A stretch of DNA of 64,000 nt from Ascaphus truei. Taxonomy: Eukaryota > Chordata > Amphibia > Anura > Ascaphidae. The stretch is taken from the NCBI GenBank assembly GCA_036426205.1, contig CM071571.1, positions 111,246,559-111,310,558 on the forward strand. The letters are read 5' to 3'. Shown piece by piece: positions 10,969 to 21,982 of this stretch. A program made the position numbers and the translations under genes. The notes beneath the pieces were generated by a model. It saw only the letters and a list, made by a program, of their open reading frames with translations. It searched no databases and was not told the origin of the DNA. The number at the start of each line of letters is the position of its first letter. Within the stretch, counting starts at the first letter, position 1.

Positions 10969-11839
10969 GTGCAAGGAAAGTAAGCGCAAACCTTAACAAT
11001 ATATATAATATTAAAAAAACAAAATGAATATCACCAAGAGGAGATGCAGCTGGTGTGAGTGATTTCACAATCACCCAAAGTAACGTCTGGGGGAGGACAC
11101 AAAGCGCAATATTCCTCTCCAAGGTGGAAAGTCACTGGGAATCTCAATTTGAAATGAGATGCTCCAGGAATAATAAAGGCAATTTAACCACTCTGGGTTC
11201 AGACGCAGTAGAATGCTCCCGTCAGCTGCTACACATCCACCGCTTCCGCATGCAGACGGCGTCTGACGTCACAGCCCAGCTCTCTCAGCGTTCCAGCAAT
11301 AGAGGAGGATCATCGGGCTCCGTGGTAGTCAAGGCAATGCAGGACGCACAGGCAGGAAGATGCAAAACACCAGCACAGCTGATCTCACGGCGAAGGGGAG
11401 CTGACTGCTTCACAAAGTCTGAGCACACAGGAAAAAACCCACGCGTTTCGTCCGATAGGGCGGACTTCTTCAAGGGTGACACCTGTAGGGTTTTTCCTGT
11501 GGTGCTCAGACTTTGTGAAGCAGTCAGCTCCCCTTCGCCGTGAGATCACTGTGCTGGTGTTTTGCATCTTCCTGCCTGTGCGTCCTGCATTGCCTTGACT
11601 ACCACGGAGCCCGATGATCCTCCTCTATTGCTGGAACGCTGAGAGAGCTGGGCTGTGACGTCAGACGCCGTCTGCATGCGGAAGCGGTGGATGTGTAGCA
11701 GCTGACGGGAGCATTCTACTGCGTCTGAACCCAGAGTGGTTAAATTGCCTTTATTATTCCTGGAGCATCTCATTTCAAATTGAGATTCCCAGTGACTTTC
11801 CACCTTGGAGAGGAATATTGCGCTTTGTGTCCTCCCCCA
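10969..11839. mobile_element. Palindromic 871-bp insertion with hammerhead-like apex, 15-bp TSD
   Basis: The first about 119 bp is unpaired. A near-perfect inverted repeat follows: left arm 11088-11440, right arm 11488-11839, about 352 bp each with few mismatches. The 47-bp loop holds a hammerhead-like motif. Each arm yields the same translated frame on opposite strands, a symmetry artefact rather than a gene. The palindrome stops exactly at the right TSD. I infer a snap-back product of a Penelope-type terminal region, since PLEs are known for inverted or tandem terminal repeats carrying hammerheads. A non-autonomous DNA element is less likely given the 15-bp TSD and the asymmetric left tail. 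Confidence 0.85.
11441..11475 (-). ncRNA. Hammerhead-like motif at palindrome apex
   Basis: On the minus strand it reads TTGAAGA (degenerate CTGATGA), then stem II GTCCG paired with CGGAC across CCCTAT, then GAAACGCGTG. Stem II is perfect and GAAAC is intact, but the core and the cleavage-site nucleotide deviate. Confidence 0.5.
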
Positions 11840-11854
11840 CATGTTTGCATAATG
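11840..11854 (+). repeat. Right target-site duplication of the palindromic insertion
   Basis: Exact copy of the 15 bp at 10954-10968. Confidence 0.9.
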
Positions 11855-12726
11855 AGTGATTTTAATTATCCAGACATAGACTGGGGCAATGAGATTAGCA
11901 TTACAACAAAAAGAAACAGGTTTTTGGGGGTGCTCTAAGACAATTATATGACCCAAATTATTGAGGAACCAACCAGGAGAGGGGCAGTACTGGATTTGGT
12001 CAAATCAAACAATGTAGAAGTAATAGCAAATATTCAAGTCCTGGAACATTTGGGTAACAGTGATCATAACATGATCTCATTTGAAATAAATGATCAAAAA
12101 ACAGATTACTTCGGTTCAACAAAGACCTTAAACTTTAAAAAGACAGATTTTAATAAACTGAGGACTAATCTACAAGTAATACGTTGGGATGATGCTTTTG
12201 CAGGGAAAAATGTAGAAGATAAATAGGCAGTCTTTAAAACATTGTTAGAAAAGCACACTTATCAGTATATACCCTTGGGTAATAAGTATAAAATAAATAA
12301 GTCAAAACCAATGTGGCTAAATAAACAGGTAGGGGAGGAAATGGAAATGAAGAGTCAGACGTTTAGATTCTTTAAGTCAGAAGAGATGGAGGCATCGTAT
12401 TAGAATTATAAGGAATCTATCAAAGATTGCAAAAGGGCAATCAAATTAGCAAAAATGGATAATGAAAAAAGATTGCAATAGAAAGTAGGATCAAACCTAA
12501 AAAGTTCTTTAAGTACCTAAATAACAAAAAAATGAGAAAAGAAAATATTGGACCCTTTCAGTGTGAGATGGACAGGCAGATTATTAGAGATAAGGGAAAA
12601 GCAGAGGTATTAAACAAATTATTTGCCTCTGTGTTTACCAAGGAAGAATCAATTTCAATTGTAGTGCTGCAGGAGGAAGCCACAACCTCCATATTAATGA
12701 ACAATTGGTTAATTACCAATTGGTAG

Positions 12727-12966
12727 AATTCCCTCCTACTGTCTCTGTACGTTCTTCCTACCTACCAATTAGATTGTACGCTCCTCGGAGCAGGGATTCC
12801 TCTTCCGAAATGTTACTTTTATGTCTGAAGCACTTATTCCCATGATCTGTTATTTGTATTATTTGTTATTTATATGATTGTCACGTGTATTACTACTGTG
12901 AAGCGCTATGTACTTTAATGGCGCTATATAAATAAAGACATACATACTGTACAGACATACATACAT
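12727..12966 (+). mobile_element. SINE with GCGCTATATAAATAAAG tail inside the CR1 LINE
   Basis: The segment ATTAGATTGTACGCTCCTCG...GAGCAGGGATTCCTC, a mid part with TTACTTTTATGTCTGAAGCA, and the end GAAGCGCTATGTACTTTAATGGCGCTATATAAATAAAGACATACATA match the frequent anuran SINE 3' half. It interrupts the CR1 reading before TEEEVHRQL. The tail is an ATAC repeat. The left limit and TSD are not resolved. Confidence 0.6.
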
Positions 12967-14732
12967 TAACTGAGGAAGAAGTTCATAGGCAGCTTGAAAA
13001 AATTAAAGTAAATAAGGCACCTAGCCCCGATGGGATACATCCAAGAGTTCTCAAGGAGTTAAGTTTAGTAATAGCCAAACCATTGCATTTAATATTCAAG
13101 GACTCCTTTCCAAAAGCTCAGTACCACAAGATTGATGTAGAACAGATGTGCCTGTATTTAAAAAGGGAGCTAGATCGCAACCGGGGAATTACAGACCTGT
13201 AAGCCTGACTTCAATAGTGGGGAAACTACTTGAAGGTTTAATACGGGATAATATTCAAGAATAGCTAATGGAAAACAAAATTATTAGTAATAGTCAGCAT
13301 GGCTTTATGAAGGATAGATCATGCCAATAACCTTAATTGTTTCTTTGAGGCGGTAAGTAGGAATTTAGACCAGGGTAATGCAGTTGATATGGTCTACTTA
13401 GATTTTGCAAAGGCTTTTGATACGGTTCACCACAAGATGTTGGTGTACAAAATAAAGCAAATTGGGCTCAATAAAAATATATGCACCTGGATTGAAAATT
13501 AGTTGAAGGACAGACAACAGAGGGTTGTCATAAATTTAACTTTTTCAGGTTGGGCTAAGGTCGTGAGTGGAGTACCTCTGGGGTTGGTAATGGGACCCCT
13601 GCTTTTTAACTTGTTTATTAATTACCTTGAGGTTGGCATCAAGAGCAAAGTCTCCATCTTTTCTGATGACACTAAATTGTGTAAGGTAGTAGAATCAGAG
13701 TAGGATGTAATTTCTCTCCAGAAGGACTTGGAGAGACTGGAAACTTGGGCAGGTAAATGGCAGATGAGGTTTAATACAGATAAATGTAAGGTTATGCATT
13801 TGGGAAGCAAGACTAAACAGGCGACTTACAAATGAAATGGGGATAAATTGGGGGAATCCTTGATGGAGAAGGATTTAGAAGTGCTTGTAGAAAGCAGGCA
13901 TAGCAATAATGCCCAATGTCATGCAGTAGCTGCAAAGGCAAACAAGATCTTATCTTGCATTAAATGGGCAATGGATGGAAGGGAAGTAAACATAATTATG
14001 CCCCTTTACAAAGCATTAGTAAGGCCACACCTTGAATATTGAGTACAATTTTGGGCACCAATCCTTAGAAAATACATTATGGAACTAGAGAGAGTGCAGG
14101 GAAGAGCCAACAAATTAATTAAGGGGGATGGCTATTCTAATTTATGAGGAGAGGCTAGCTAAATTAGATTTATTTACATTAGAAAAGAGGCGTCTAAGAG
14201 GGGATATGATAACTATATACAAATATATTCGGGTACAGTACAGGGAGCTTTCAAAATAACTTTTCATAACAAATACAGTACAAAGGACTCGGGGGCATCC
14301 CTTAAGGTTGGAGGAAAGCGAATTTCACCAGCAACAAAGGAAAGGATTCTTTACAGTAAGGGCAGTTACAATGTGGAATTCATTACCCTTAAAGACTGTG
14401 ATGGCAGATACAATAGATTTGTTCAAAAAAAGGTTGGACATCTTTTTTGAAAGGAAAGGTATACAGGGATATACCAAATAAGCAAACATGGGAAGAATGT
14501 TATCCAGGGACTAATCCGATTGCCAATTCTTGGAGTCAGGAAGGAATGCATTTTTTCCCTTATGAGATATCATTGGATGATATGACACTGGGGTTTTTTG
14601 TTTGTCTTCCTCTGGATCAATTAGGAAGTATAGATATAGGATAAAGTATCTGTTGTCTAAATTTAGCATAGGTTGAACTTGATGGACGTATGTCTTTTTT
14701 CAACCTCATCTACTATGTAACTATGTAACTAT

Positions 14733-15670
14733 CTACAGTATTTGGGCTACTGTCTATAGATTAGATACATGTGAGTCTTAAGAAGACATAACATTTCATG
14801 TTCAGTTTGTCAGTGGTTTATTAATCTATTGTCAGTGCATTTAAAAAAAATAAACAGCTCTTACTCACTAATTCTACTTGGAAATTAGAAGAAAAGCCAA
14901 TATAGGACACCAGATCGTGTTCCATCATTCCCTCATACACATCTCTTTAGTCCACACTTTTTACTTATTTTAATAAGTGACCTTGAAACCTCAAAATTAC
15001 TTTTAGTTTAAATATGTTTATTGTTGATTTTAATTTGTTAATGTGTTACAGTACATACAAACAATGAATCGGGATAGAAAAAGAAAGGAACGGGTACAAA
15101 CAAAAGACCCACAGGTTAATTCTAAACTTGCAATGCCAAACATTATTGGCCAAGTTTTATTCAATTTGATTGCTACTGTATATTCGGTCACCTATATAAA
15201 TACATACAACTTTTTTTTTTTTTTGTTAATTAACCTTTTTCATGCATGAGATCATTTTTTCAAACCCTCTTCTGTAATAATTGTGACTTTTAGAATTGTG
15301 TTCTATTAAGTCCTGGTGGGTACGTGATAGTTTAAATAACATAACACCACATTATTGCCTGCACCTGTACTGTATGTGATCTCAGTATATAGCTTTGGTC
15401 TAGAAAACACATGGAACAAATACATACAACACACATTATATACTGTATGTAGATATAATATTGGTAGCTGGCACTCTTCAGTGATCTTATTGAGAAAGGT
15501 CTCTCATATGATTCGAATCATTAGTTCTATAAACAAAACTTTGGCACTTTGATTTAAGATGCCTTTGAGTGCCTGCCTATCGTCTATCGGGGGGGGGGGG
15601 GGGGGTTATGTGTGTGTGTTATTTTAAGAGTAACAATATTTTATCCGTAATATTATAATGATCTTTAATG
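14733..15670. other. Non-coding; G17 run at 15589-15605
   Basis: AT-rich sequence without recognised coding frames. It holds a T14 run near 15211 and a 17-nt G homopolymer at 15589-15605 followed by TTATGTGTGTGTG. Confidence 0.7.
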
Positions 15671-15675
15671 CTTGA

Positions 15676-16080
15676 CTGTAACGGAGTGCTCACCACAAAC
15701 AGACCGCGAGGCCGAGGTGGGGGTTGGATAAAACCGACCTCCAGCCACGTGAGTGCGTCCGGAGTGCAGGGACGTAGTCAATAGCCGGGTCGGGGTTAGA
15801 GAGTTGTGGATCGTCGTAGGTACTTGCCGTGGTCAGGGGTTGGAGAGTTGCAGATTGTTGTACTTGCCGTGGTCAGGAGCAGAGAGAGTCTGAGTCCGGG
15901 TACAAGCCAATGGTCAGATGCAGAACTAGAGGTAAACACAGGACAAGGTAGCGAGGCAGGGATGCATTAAGCACTTCGTACTGAAAGAAGTCTTATGCTC
16001 AGCCATCTACCAAGGGGCTGACTGAGCATAAATACTACCAGGGACCAATGGGGAGCCAGCAGGGAAGAAACTCAGTAATA
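15676..16080. repeat. Interspersed repeat with GCCGTGGTC / GGGTTGGAGAG units (copy 1)
   Basis: It starts TGTAACGGAGTGCTC. Imperfect short units such as TTGCCGTGGTCAGGGGTTGG followed by AGAGTTG recur at 15825-15890. After them come AACACAGGACAAGGTAGCGA, then TATGCTCAGC and an ACCAATGGG-like end. The same order of motifs occurs at 53778-54300 (ACACAGGACAAGGAGCCAGG, TATGCTCAGCAAAG). A related element family, superfamily unknown; no ORF. Confidence 0.65.
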
Positions 16081-16289
16081 AGTGGTTGTGTGATAGGTGG
16101 GGGAGGAGTCCGCAAGGGACATAGTGTAAATCAGAGAGGCCAGGCTCTGTTTCTGTGTGCGCGCGCTGCCCGTCTGACCCTCGCAGTCCCATACACTGAC
16201 AAGGTATTAATGTTGTTAAATGGCAATTTCTGTACCATAAATAAAACACATTCTCTACATTATTATTATTCATTGATTTAAAAATAGAC

Positions 16290-17280
16290 CAGAGAATTTG
16301 GTAGTATATATATATTTATATATGACTGCGTTATAACGGGGATAGCAGGGGGGAAATGGCCCGCCGTGATCTGGACTTACCCGGTAAAAATCACACCGTG
16401 GACATGACTGCCTGCATTGATGTATTTAAATTAGCGCACACTTGCCTGTTTGCATTGATGTGCATATATATTACCCCTCCTTCCCTCCCGCTCTCTCCCC
16501 GGAGTCTCCGCTTCCTCTAGTCACACATGGCTATGGCTTTAGCTTCTACCCACTCTTGTCATTCAGTCTCCTCCGGGGAGCGGGACGTAATGGGCGACTG
16601 CAAGCATTACACCTGCGGCTAGTAGTCCTGGTGCTGTCCTGCTCTCTGGTGAATTGCTAATACACAATGTAGTGTTAATAAATAATGTATGGAGAGGGAG
16701 GGTGCGAAGAAGACTGTTGTCAGGTTCAGCGATTGGGACTCAGAGGTTATTTGTATGGTCCTTATCTCTGTAGTCTGTCCTCCGATCCAGTTGCTATTAT
16801 CAGCAAAAGAGTCCCTGATGTCTGCATCCGCATCACAATCCACGTAAATGTGGGCGCTTCAGCCGTTACAACGGCTCCCCGGTAACCCTCCTGTTCTTTT
16901 TGTGCATCAAAGCCTTGCTTTTCTACCTGGGTCCATACTTGCCTTCACTGCAGTGGCTTCGGACATTTCCTTTCTCATTACACCTGCGGCTGCCTGCTGA
17001 GGGGCACCGGGGGCAGGATCAGGGAGGAGGGTATCTGACCCGAGCAGAGCCCACATGGGACCCAACACAGGAGTGTGGGCAACAGGGCCGTGTGTGTGTC
17101 TCTCCGTGTGTGTGTGTCTGTTATCAATAAAGCTGGATGTTTAAAATAAAAAAACCTACAACCCCAGCTGACGTCATTCGCACGGCACCACTTGAGGAGC
17201 TAGGTTGCGTCTTCAGCCTGCATAGTGGTGCCGGGGAAAAGAAAGGTAGAAGATGTTCAGGAGCCACACTAGGACTGCAT
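16290..17280. repeat. GC-richer repeat mosaic, no gene
   Basis: It contains a duplicated motif CATTACACCTGCGGCT at 16602-16617 and 16977-16992, suggesting two related segments (16480-16640 and 16890-17130), a GTGTGT stretch and an AATAAA at 17127. Frames of 60-76 aa show no known motif. Nothing can be assigned functionally. Confidence 0.45.
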
Positions 17281-17294
17281 TATAAGTGGATCCG

Positions 17295-17475
17295 CGTTAT
17301 AAGCCGTTTTTTGGGCGACGCGTCACCATGGCAACGCGCGTCAAATGACACAATGGGGTCACGTGACGTCACATGCCCCGCGGCGTCATTTGACATGGAG
17401 ACATTGGGAGAGGGGGAGTGCGAACACTACAGCTCCCAGAAAGGGGGCCGCAGCTCAAAATGTTTGTGCACCGCT
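17295..17475 (-). mobile_element. Partial hAT-type MITE, antisense to the 19902 copy
   Basis: GCAACGCGCGTCAAATGACA...TCACGTGACGTCACAT is the reverse complement of the interior of the element at 19902-20277. One terminal sequence TTTGTGCACCGCTGC is present at about 17463-17477. It lacks a clear opposite end. Confidence 0.6.
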
Positions 17476-17479
17476 GCTC

Positions 17480-18410
17480 TTAAACACCCTTAACAATCAT
17501 TTAGGAATACCCAGCCCCTTCTGAAAATAAAGATATTTTCTGCCGTTACCCTGTGTGGGATTTATGAAACTCTATTCAAGGAAATTACATGTTTGTGGTT
17601 GTAACAGGGATTATGTAAAAATATGAGTACAACATTTGGCAGGATTCACATTTGGCTTACTCCAAACAATACCCAGAATAACAGTTTATTCAGTTTTTTT
17701 CCAATTCAGGTGAAAATGCATCAAAAACAGAGTTGACTTTTAGGTTATCCCTTATTAGATGTGCATTCCTATTCCAGAAATCCTGTATCCATGGAATGAT
17801 TTTGCAATGAAGTGCTGCAGTGTGTGAAGGTGCTTCGGAAATGAGTTGCAGAGAATGTAACATCATGTGCTGAATACATGCTGTCTAATCATAAGGTTAG
17901 AAAGCAACAGGATGGCAAAGAGAATCGGCCTGATCCAGATGTTCTTATCTAAGCAAATACAAATCATTTTTATGACTTCCAAAGTAGCCAATGCCCACAT
18001 AATGCAACAATAGTGCGCTGTACCGTATAACAGAAACAAGACAGCCGTCTCATTACTGGAAAAAATATGTAGCGCATTACCATGTTACAGCGTTCTGTCT
18101 ACAGAGATATACAACAGAATTCAGATTTGTTTTTCATTGCCATCTCTACCACAATTACACATTACCCCCAATGTGTCCATTTATCTCACCACTTTTACAG
18201 ACCTAACCATGCTAAGAACCAGAATACAATATATTGTGGCAAGCAAATTGATTTGTTGATTACACTTTTAGGAGCAATTTCATTACATACAATGTATTGT
18301 ATTACAGTAGAATATCTTTGCAACCGGAAGAGGGGCAATATACTGTATCGCTTTAGCACAATATAATTGTTATGTCATTAATCTTCTTGATTGAATCGTA
18401 TAGCATACTG
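17480..18410. other. Non-coding, no recognised element
   Basis: Low-complexity-free AT-rich DNA. The 94-aa frame at 18082 shows no family signature. It is presumably intronic or intergenic sequence upstream of the METTL25 3' exons. Confidence 0.6.
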
Positions 18411-18424
18411 TAGAAAACCGGTTA

Positions 18425-18528
18425 GGCCGGTTCTATAGTGCGTGCGTGCGCGGCAGTTTACGTTGGCTGAGGTTAGTCAGCCATTCTATAATGGTGCCGC
18501 ACGCACGGCAGGGAGCATGGAACCGGCC
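18425..18528. mobile_element. Short Harbinger-like MITE
   Basis: The ends GGCCGGTTCTATAGTGCGTG and the complement of GGCAGGGAGCATGGAACCGG form imperfect inverted repeats, and a central GGCTGAGGTTAGTCAGCC hairpin is present. TTA precedes the left end. The end style GGCC...(C/T)TATAGTGC resembles the element at 19101. Confidence 0.5.
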
Positions 18529-18574
18529 GACGGGGAAGATGAGAGAAAGAAAGAAATTGTGCTGCTGAAAATTT

Positions 18575-18575
<1 letters not shown>

Positions 18576-18649
<74 letters not shown>
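18576..18649. repeat. (GT)n microsatellite
   Basis: About 36 GT units. The overlapping 89- and 94-aa frames that read Cys-Val repeats are artefacts of this tract. Confidence 0.97.
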
Positions 18650-18650
<1 letters not shown>

Positions 18651-18708
18651 AATGTTATTAAAAAAAATATTAAAGGATTTATTTATTTATTTGAAAACGC
18701 ATTTAAAC

Positions 18709-18749
18709 ACACACACACACACACATACACACACACACACACACACACA
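18709..18749. repeat. (CA)n microsatellite
   Basis: CA repeats with one TA interruption. Together with the GT tract 60 bp upstream they can form a large GT/CA hairpin. Confidence 0.95.
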
Positions 18750-19100
18750 GTACCTTACACTCGCGCACAGTATAGACACAAAACGTGTGCGTTACGCGCC
18801 TTCACACAGGCACGTGCGCGCGCGCATGGCCGCACACAGTATATAACAGCCCTAGATAAGTGAGATCGCTGCTTTATTTAATTCCTGTGTATTTGTCATT
18901 TTTCTTCTGAATGACGAATTTCAGCTTCTGAAGGCAGAGGTGACCATTTCTGTCTTGGTGTTGATTCCTGGAATATATGCAGAACACTTCATAAGGGGAA
19001 AATCGGCAACTATAGTATTACAACTGTAATAGTCTACCAATAATTATAAATCGCAATAGTTTGTATTTGCTCTATAATATGGGATTAAATAGTGTACTTA

Positions 19101-19344
19101 GGCCGTGCCTATAGTGCCGTTGACGGCGGTTGAAAGTTATATTTCGCCGGGTGGCGGTGTAGCGTAATTTCGGCAATTTGATTGTTGTCACGGGACGCGA
19201 CAACCCTTGAAAAATCAAATTTTGCCGGCTACCAGTTTTCGCGACGGCGACGTCGCTTTGTTGCCGTCGCGTGCACTATAAGCGCATGCGCCGGCGGCAA
19301 TGCTTTTGTTTTCGGGCGAAGTTGCCGGCACTGTAAGCACAGCC
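19101..19344. mobile_element. PIF-Harbinger-type MITE, 244 bp, TTA duplication
   Basis: TTA flanks both ends (19098-19100 and 19345-19347). Terminal inverted repeats are GGCCGTGCCTATAGTGCCG and the complement of CGGCACTGTAAGCACAGCC. Three-bp TWA duplications are the Harbinger hallmark. There is no ORF of note, so it depends on a transposase in trans. Confidence 0.85.
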
Positions 19345-19900
19345 TTAGTAGTACAGTGTTTTTTAATTAAATGAAAGAATGAAGGATCGAAGCATATAAC
19401 TAAAATTTTACACTATAAGCATAACAAAATAAAACGGGGGAAATTAAAAGCGCAGAAGGAGAGTTCATGGGTCAAAATCTGGGACAATGTCATATTTGCA
19501 TACTGTATGTGTTTGTAAAGCAGAAAGCTGTCACTAGAAACCCAGGCATGGGCTCAGGAAATCATTAATGAGAATGTCGTGTTTCATAACTCATTCTTGT
19601 GATATATTGCCTCGCTTTTAATTACATTAAATTAATCAGGCTAACAAATAAACATAAGTATCTGATATGCTTCAATTCAGCGGGCAAATTGAAACATGTT
19701 CAATTAACACGGTATAAATCCGCAAAATTGTTACTTTAAAGGGAACATGCATCAGGTGCTAGTACGGTTTATCGCACCTGTTGCAGCCTAGGGTTGGGCG
19801 TTAACAACAAAAAACGTTTTCTTTATATTTACAACAAGGGGCCCTTCATTTAAAAACCCTTTGCATGTCTGCACTTTCACAAAGTTTTTGGTTGTGTAGA
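19345..19900. other. Non-coding, no recognised element
   Basis: AT-rich; no coding frame with family motifs. Confidence 0.55.
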
Positions 19901-19901
19901 A

Positions 19902-20277
19902 CAGGGGTACGCAAACTTCTTGAGCATCGGCCCCTTGCCGGAAGCCGCAGTGTTCACACCCCCCCCAACCCCGTCTCCCAATGGCTTGGCGTCAAATGAC
20001 GTTGTGGGTTATGTGACGTCACGTGACCCCACCGCGCCATTTGACGCGCGTTGCCATGGCGACGCATGATGTCTCATGACCCTGTGGTATCATTTGACGC
20101 TGTGTTGCCATGGTGACACGTCGCCGAAGACCCAGCTGGCAGCAGGTAAGTGAGTTACAGAGGCCTCACGCCTCCCCCGGCATTTAATATTTAATTTCTG
20201 TGGGGAAGAGAGCGGGGCCTCTGTAACCGCCCGCGCTCCCCTATAAATTCTCCTGCCTCCCAGTTTGCGCACCGCTG
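19902..20277 (+). mobile_element. hAT-type MITE, 376 bp
   Basis: The left end CAGGGGTACGCAAACTT pairs with the right end AGTTTGCGCACCGCTG. TGTAGAA occurs on both sides (19895-19901 and 20276-20282), the second copy overlapping the terminal TG. The interior has ACGTCACGTGACC and two GTTGCCATGG motifs. It belongs to the same family as 29175-29488 and, inverted, 17295-17475. Confidence 0.75.
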
Positions 20278-20282
20278 TAGAA

Positions 20283-20990
20283 AATACAGTAGAAACAAAG
20301 AAGAAATATGAATGGAATAATCACTCTGAAAAGCCTTTATCGTAGAACTGTGTAATAGAGCATAGTATGTGTTCAGCATCAAATTCTATGCTCCAAGGAC
20401 AACTGTTTATATTTCAGATATAAATTATCCTATCCACATAGCAGTGGTGCCAGATTCCAGTTTAATCTGACAAGGAATTTTTACAGCTGGAGCTGCTGCG
20501 GAAATTGCTCACAGAAAAGTGTACATTGTATGGATTTCTAATCTTGTTGGGCATAGGTGTTTGAGAAGCAGGAAGGAATTTGTGGCAGTTTGATTTCCAA
20601 AAGGGGTTGTCCCTTTCTCTCACAATTACTGTGGCAGCAGTTGCACACCAGAAATATTATTGTAGATAAACATGTACTTTTGCTATTAGTCATATACTTT
20701 CAGCCATACTGTAACGTTAATGTACAGTTTGTAGTTTCAGGGGCACAGAAACATGTATTTGATAGTTTGCATGGGCTCGTTTTCTTAAAAAAAATTTTTT
20801 GGGAAAAGTCCACATTTCTTATTGTAAAAGACAGCCGAATGTATGTATAAAGGCACATTTTTAAAACAAAACTGGAACATTTTTATCCTGCCCCTACTAT
20901 ATGTATCAAAATACTTTGCTGAAGTTTTGTCCTGTGTGCACTAGCTTGCGACTTGGGGAGAGTCAGTAGGAGGAATTGGGAAAGGCTTAC
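20283..20990. other. Non-coding, no recognised element
   Basis: A 97-aa frame at 20557-20850 shows no recognisable motif and no splice context. Left unnamed. Confidence 0.5.
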
Positions 20991-20995
20991 ATGGT

Positions 20996-21502
20996 GCCCG
21001 GGAAACAAAATTGCCAGGTGACCGGATACCGGACGGGTAGTTTTGGCTTACCTGCACCCAGCAGCGGCGGAAGGTGAGGAGGACCACGGCAACATCCTGG
21101 TGGTGGTGGGAGCAGCAGAAGACATCCTGGTGGCGGTGGCAGCAGATGGCATCATTCTTTAGCCGGTGGGAGCTGGAGAAGACATCCTTCACAGCCTACA
21201 GTTACTATTGGACAGCCAGGGAGGAGCTGCACCAGAAGTCAGAAGTTGCACTCCTCCCACTGCCACCAGTATGTCTTCCGCTGCTCCCACTGCCACCAGG
21301 ATGTCTTCCGCTGCTCCCACTGTCACCAGGATGTCGCCGTGGCCCTCCTCACCCTCCGCCGCTGACTGCAGGTAAGTCTTCTGCTGCTCTGCTCCTGCTG
21401 TTCTCCAAAAGGAGGACCGAGCGAGCAGAGCAGAACGGAAATTACCTGGCACCGTGTTCCAGTCCGCTGGTGGCGTGTCCGGGTAATTTCCGGATACCCT
21501 GT
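20996..21502. repeat. Foldback element with 30-bp tandem units in both arms
   Basis: The right half has 30-bp units ATGTCTTCCGCTGCTCCCAC plus TGYCACCAGG at 21271-21300 and 21301-21330, with a partial unit after. The left half (about 21090-21150) has the complementary CATCCTGGTGGTGGTGGGAG plus CAGCAGAAGA units. The outer ends (GGGAAACAAAATTGCCAGGT and CGGAAATTACCTGGCA / GGGTAATTTCCGG) are also inverted. Frames of 106-152 aa here are repeat translations, not genes. Confidence 0.7.
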
Positions 21503-21559
21503 TACTCACTAGTGCACATGAAAAGCCACTAGATCTGGAAACTAGATAATTTGATTACC

Positions 21560-21815
21560 TTTAATGAAAACCAATTACCTAAACTGCCGATTGATCCGTT
21601 GTCCTGTGATCGATCAGTGAAATATCCTGCTCTCTGAGATCACGTAATGGCTGCCGCTGAATCAATCCTTCAGTCAGTGGAATGTCCCAAATACAGCCAC
21701 AGTCTCCTGCTGGGAACACTTAACACTTTCCTGTTTGATAATTGTTTTGCCAAATATCTTGCACTACTGGGTCTGTGTGCTAAAACCTGATATAGTAACC
21801 CAAGGATGTTCAATT
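21560..21815 (+). repeat. Older interspersed repeat, left part (host site of L1 copy B)
   Basis: ATCTTGCACTACTGGGTCTG then TGCTAAAACCTGATATAGTA resembles 50169-50215 (ATCTTGCACTGCTTGGGAAG, GCTAAAACCTGCTATAGAAA). The repeat resumes after the L1 at 28888 with TCTAATACAACAGAAGGGAT, matching TCTAATACAACAGAACTGAT at 50276. So the L1 entered a pre-existing copy. Confidence 0.75.
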
Positions 21816-21830
21816 AAAAATGAAATTAGA
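21816..21830 (+). repeat. 5' target-site duplication of L1 copy B
   Basis: AAAAATGAAATTAGA is repeated at 28873-28887. The A-rich start is ambiguous with the poly-A tail, but TGAAATTAGA is unambiguous. Confidence 0.9.
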
Positions 21831-21982
21831 GGAGGCGCATGCGCGACGGCAAGGAGCATGGCTGCTTAAGATAAGTGCTCCGTGCCTCGCTAGAAGATAT
21901 TGATAGCTGAAACCTACCGAAACTCATTAAAATTGCCCACACAACACATCAGAGGACATATAAAGCCCCACTGTACCCCGCA
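21831..21982 (+). promoter_or_regulatory. 5' UTR / presumed internal promoter of L1 copy B
   Basis: A short 152-bp leader beginning GGAGGCGCATGCGCGACGGC, GC-rich with GCATGCGC. LINEs of this type carry their promoter inside the 5' UTR. That role is inferred from family knowledge and position; no TATA box is visible. Confidence 0.45.

Larger units (their letters stand above)
10550..14660 (+). pseudogene. CR1 ORF2 remnant: endonuclease and reverse transcriptase
   Basis: Endonuclease traces are LANARSLADKIGELE (about 10555), ITGITETWLDETHD with the catalytic-type Glu, AGICYKPP, and after the palindromic insertion GNSDHNMISFEI with the Asp-His pair (about 12055-12085). Reverse transcriptase traces are KAPSPDGIHPRVLK (about 13013), VDMVYLDFAKAFDTVHH (13384-13430), SGVPLGLVMGPLLFNLFIN (13569-13623) and FSDDTKLCKVV (13660-13690), where the usual Y/FADD Ala reads Ser. 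The tail RT segment DKCKVMHLGSK follows. Stops occur throughout, and an A-to-S change at the catalytic box plus frameshifts indicate loss of function. Confidence 0.82.
9440..14732 (+). mobile_element. CR1-type LINE, decayed, split by two younger insertions
   Basis: A long series of short frames encodes, in order, an ORF1-like esterase, an APE endonuclease and a reverse transcriptase, with many stops and frameshifts. The 3' end is TTGAACTTGATGGACGTATG, then a CAACCTCATCTACTATGTAA-like end and an ACTATGTAACTATGTAACTA tail (14711-14732), the short repeat tail typical of amphibian CR1 copies. It is interrupted at 10969-11839 by a palindromic insertion and at about 12727-12966 by a SINE. The left boundary is approximate. 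Confidence 0.85.

Noticed and set aside
11055..11956. Two frames (162 aa plus, 136 aa minus) with the same protein sequence
   Set aside because: They are mirror images created by the palindrome; no family motif.
18577..18863. Cys-Val-rich frames
   Set aside because: Translation of the GT/CA microsatellites.
21074..21532. 152-aa frame and 106-aa antisense frame
   Set aside because: Encoded by the 30-bp repeats of the foldback element.
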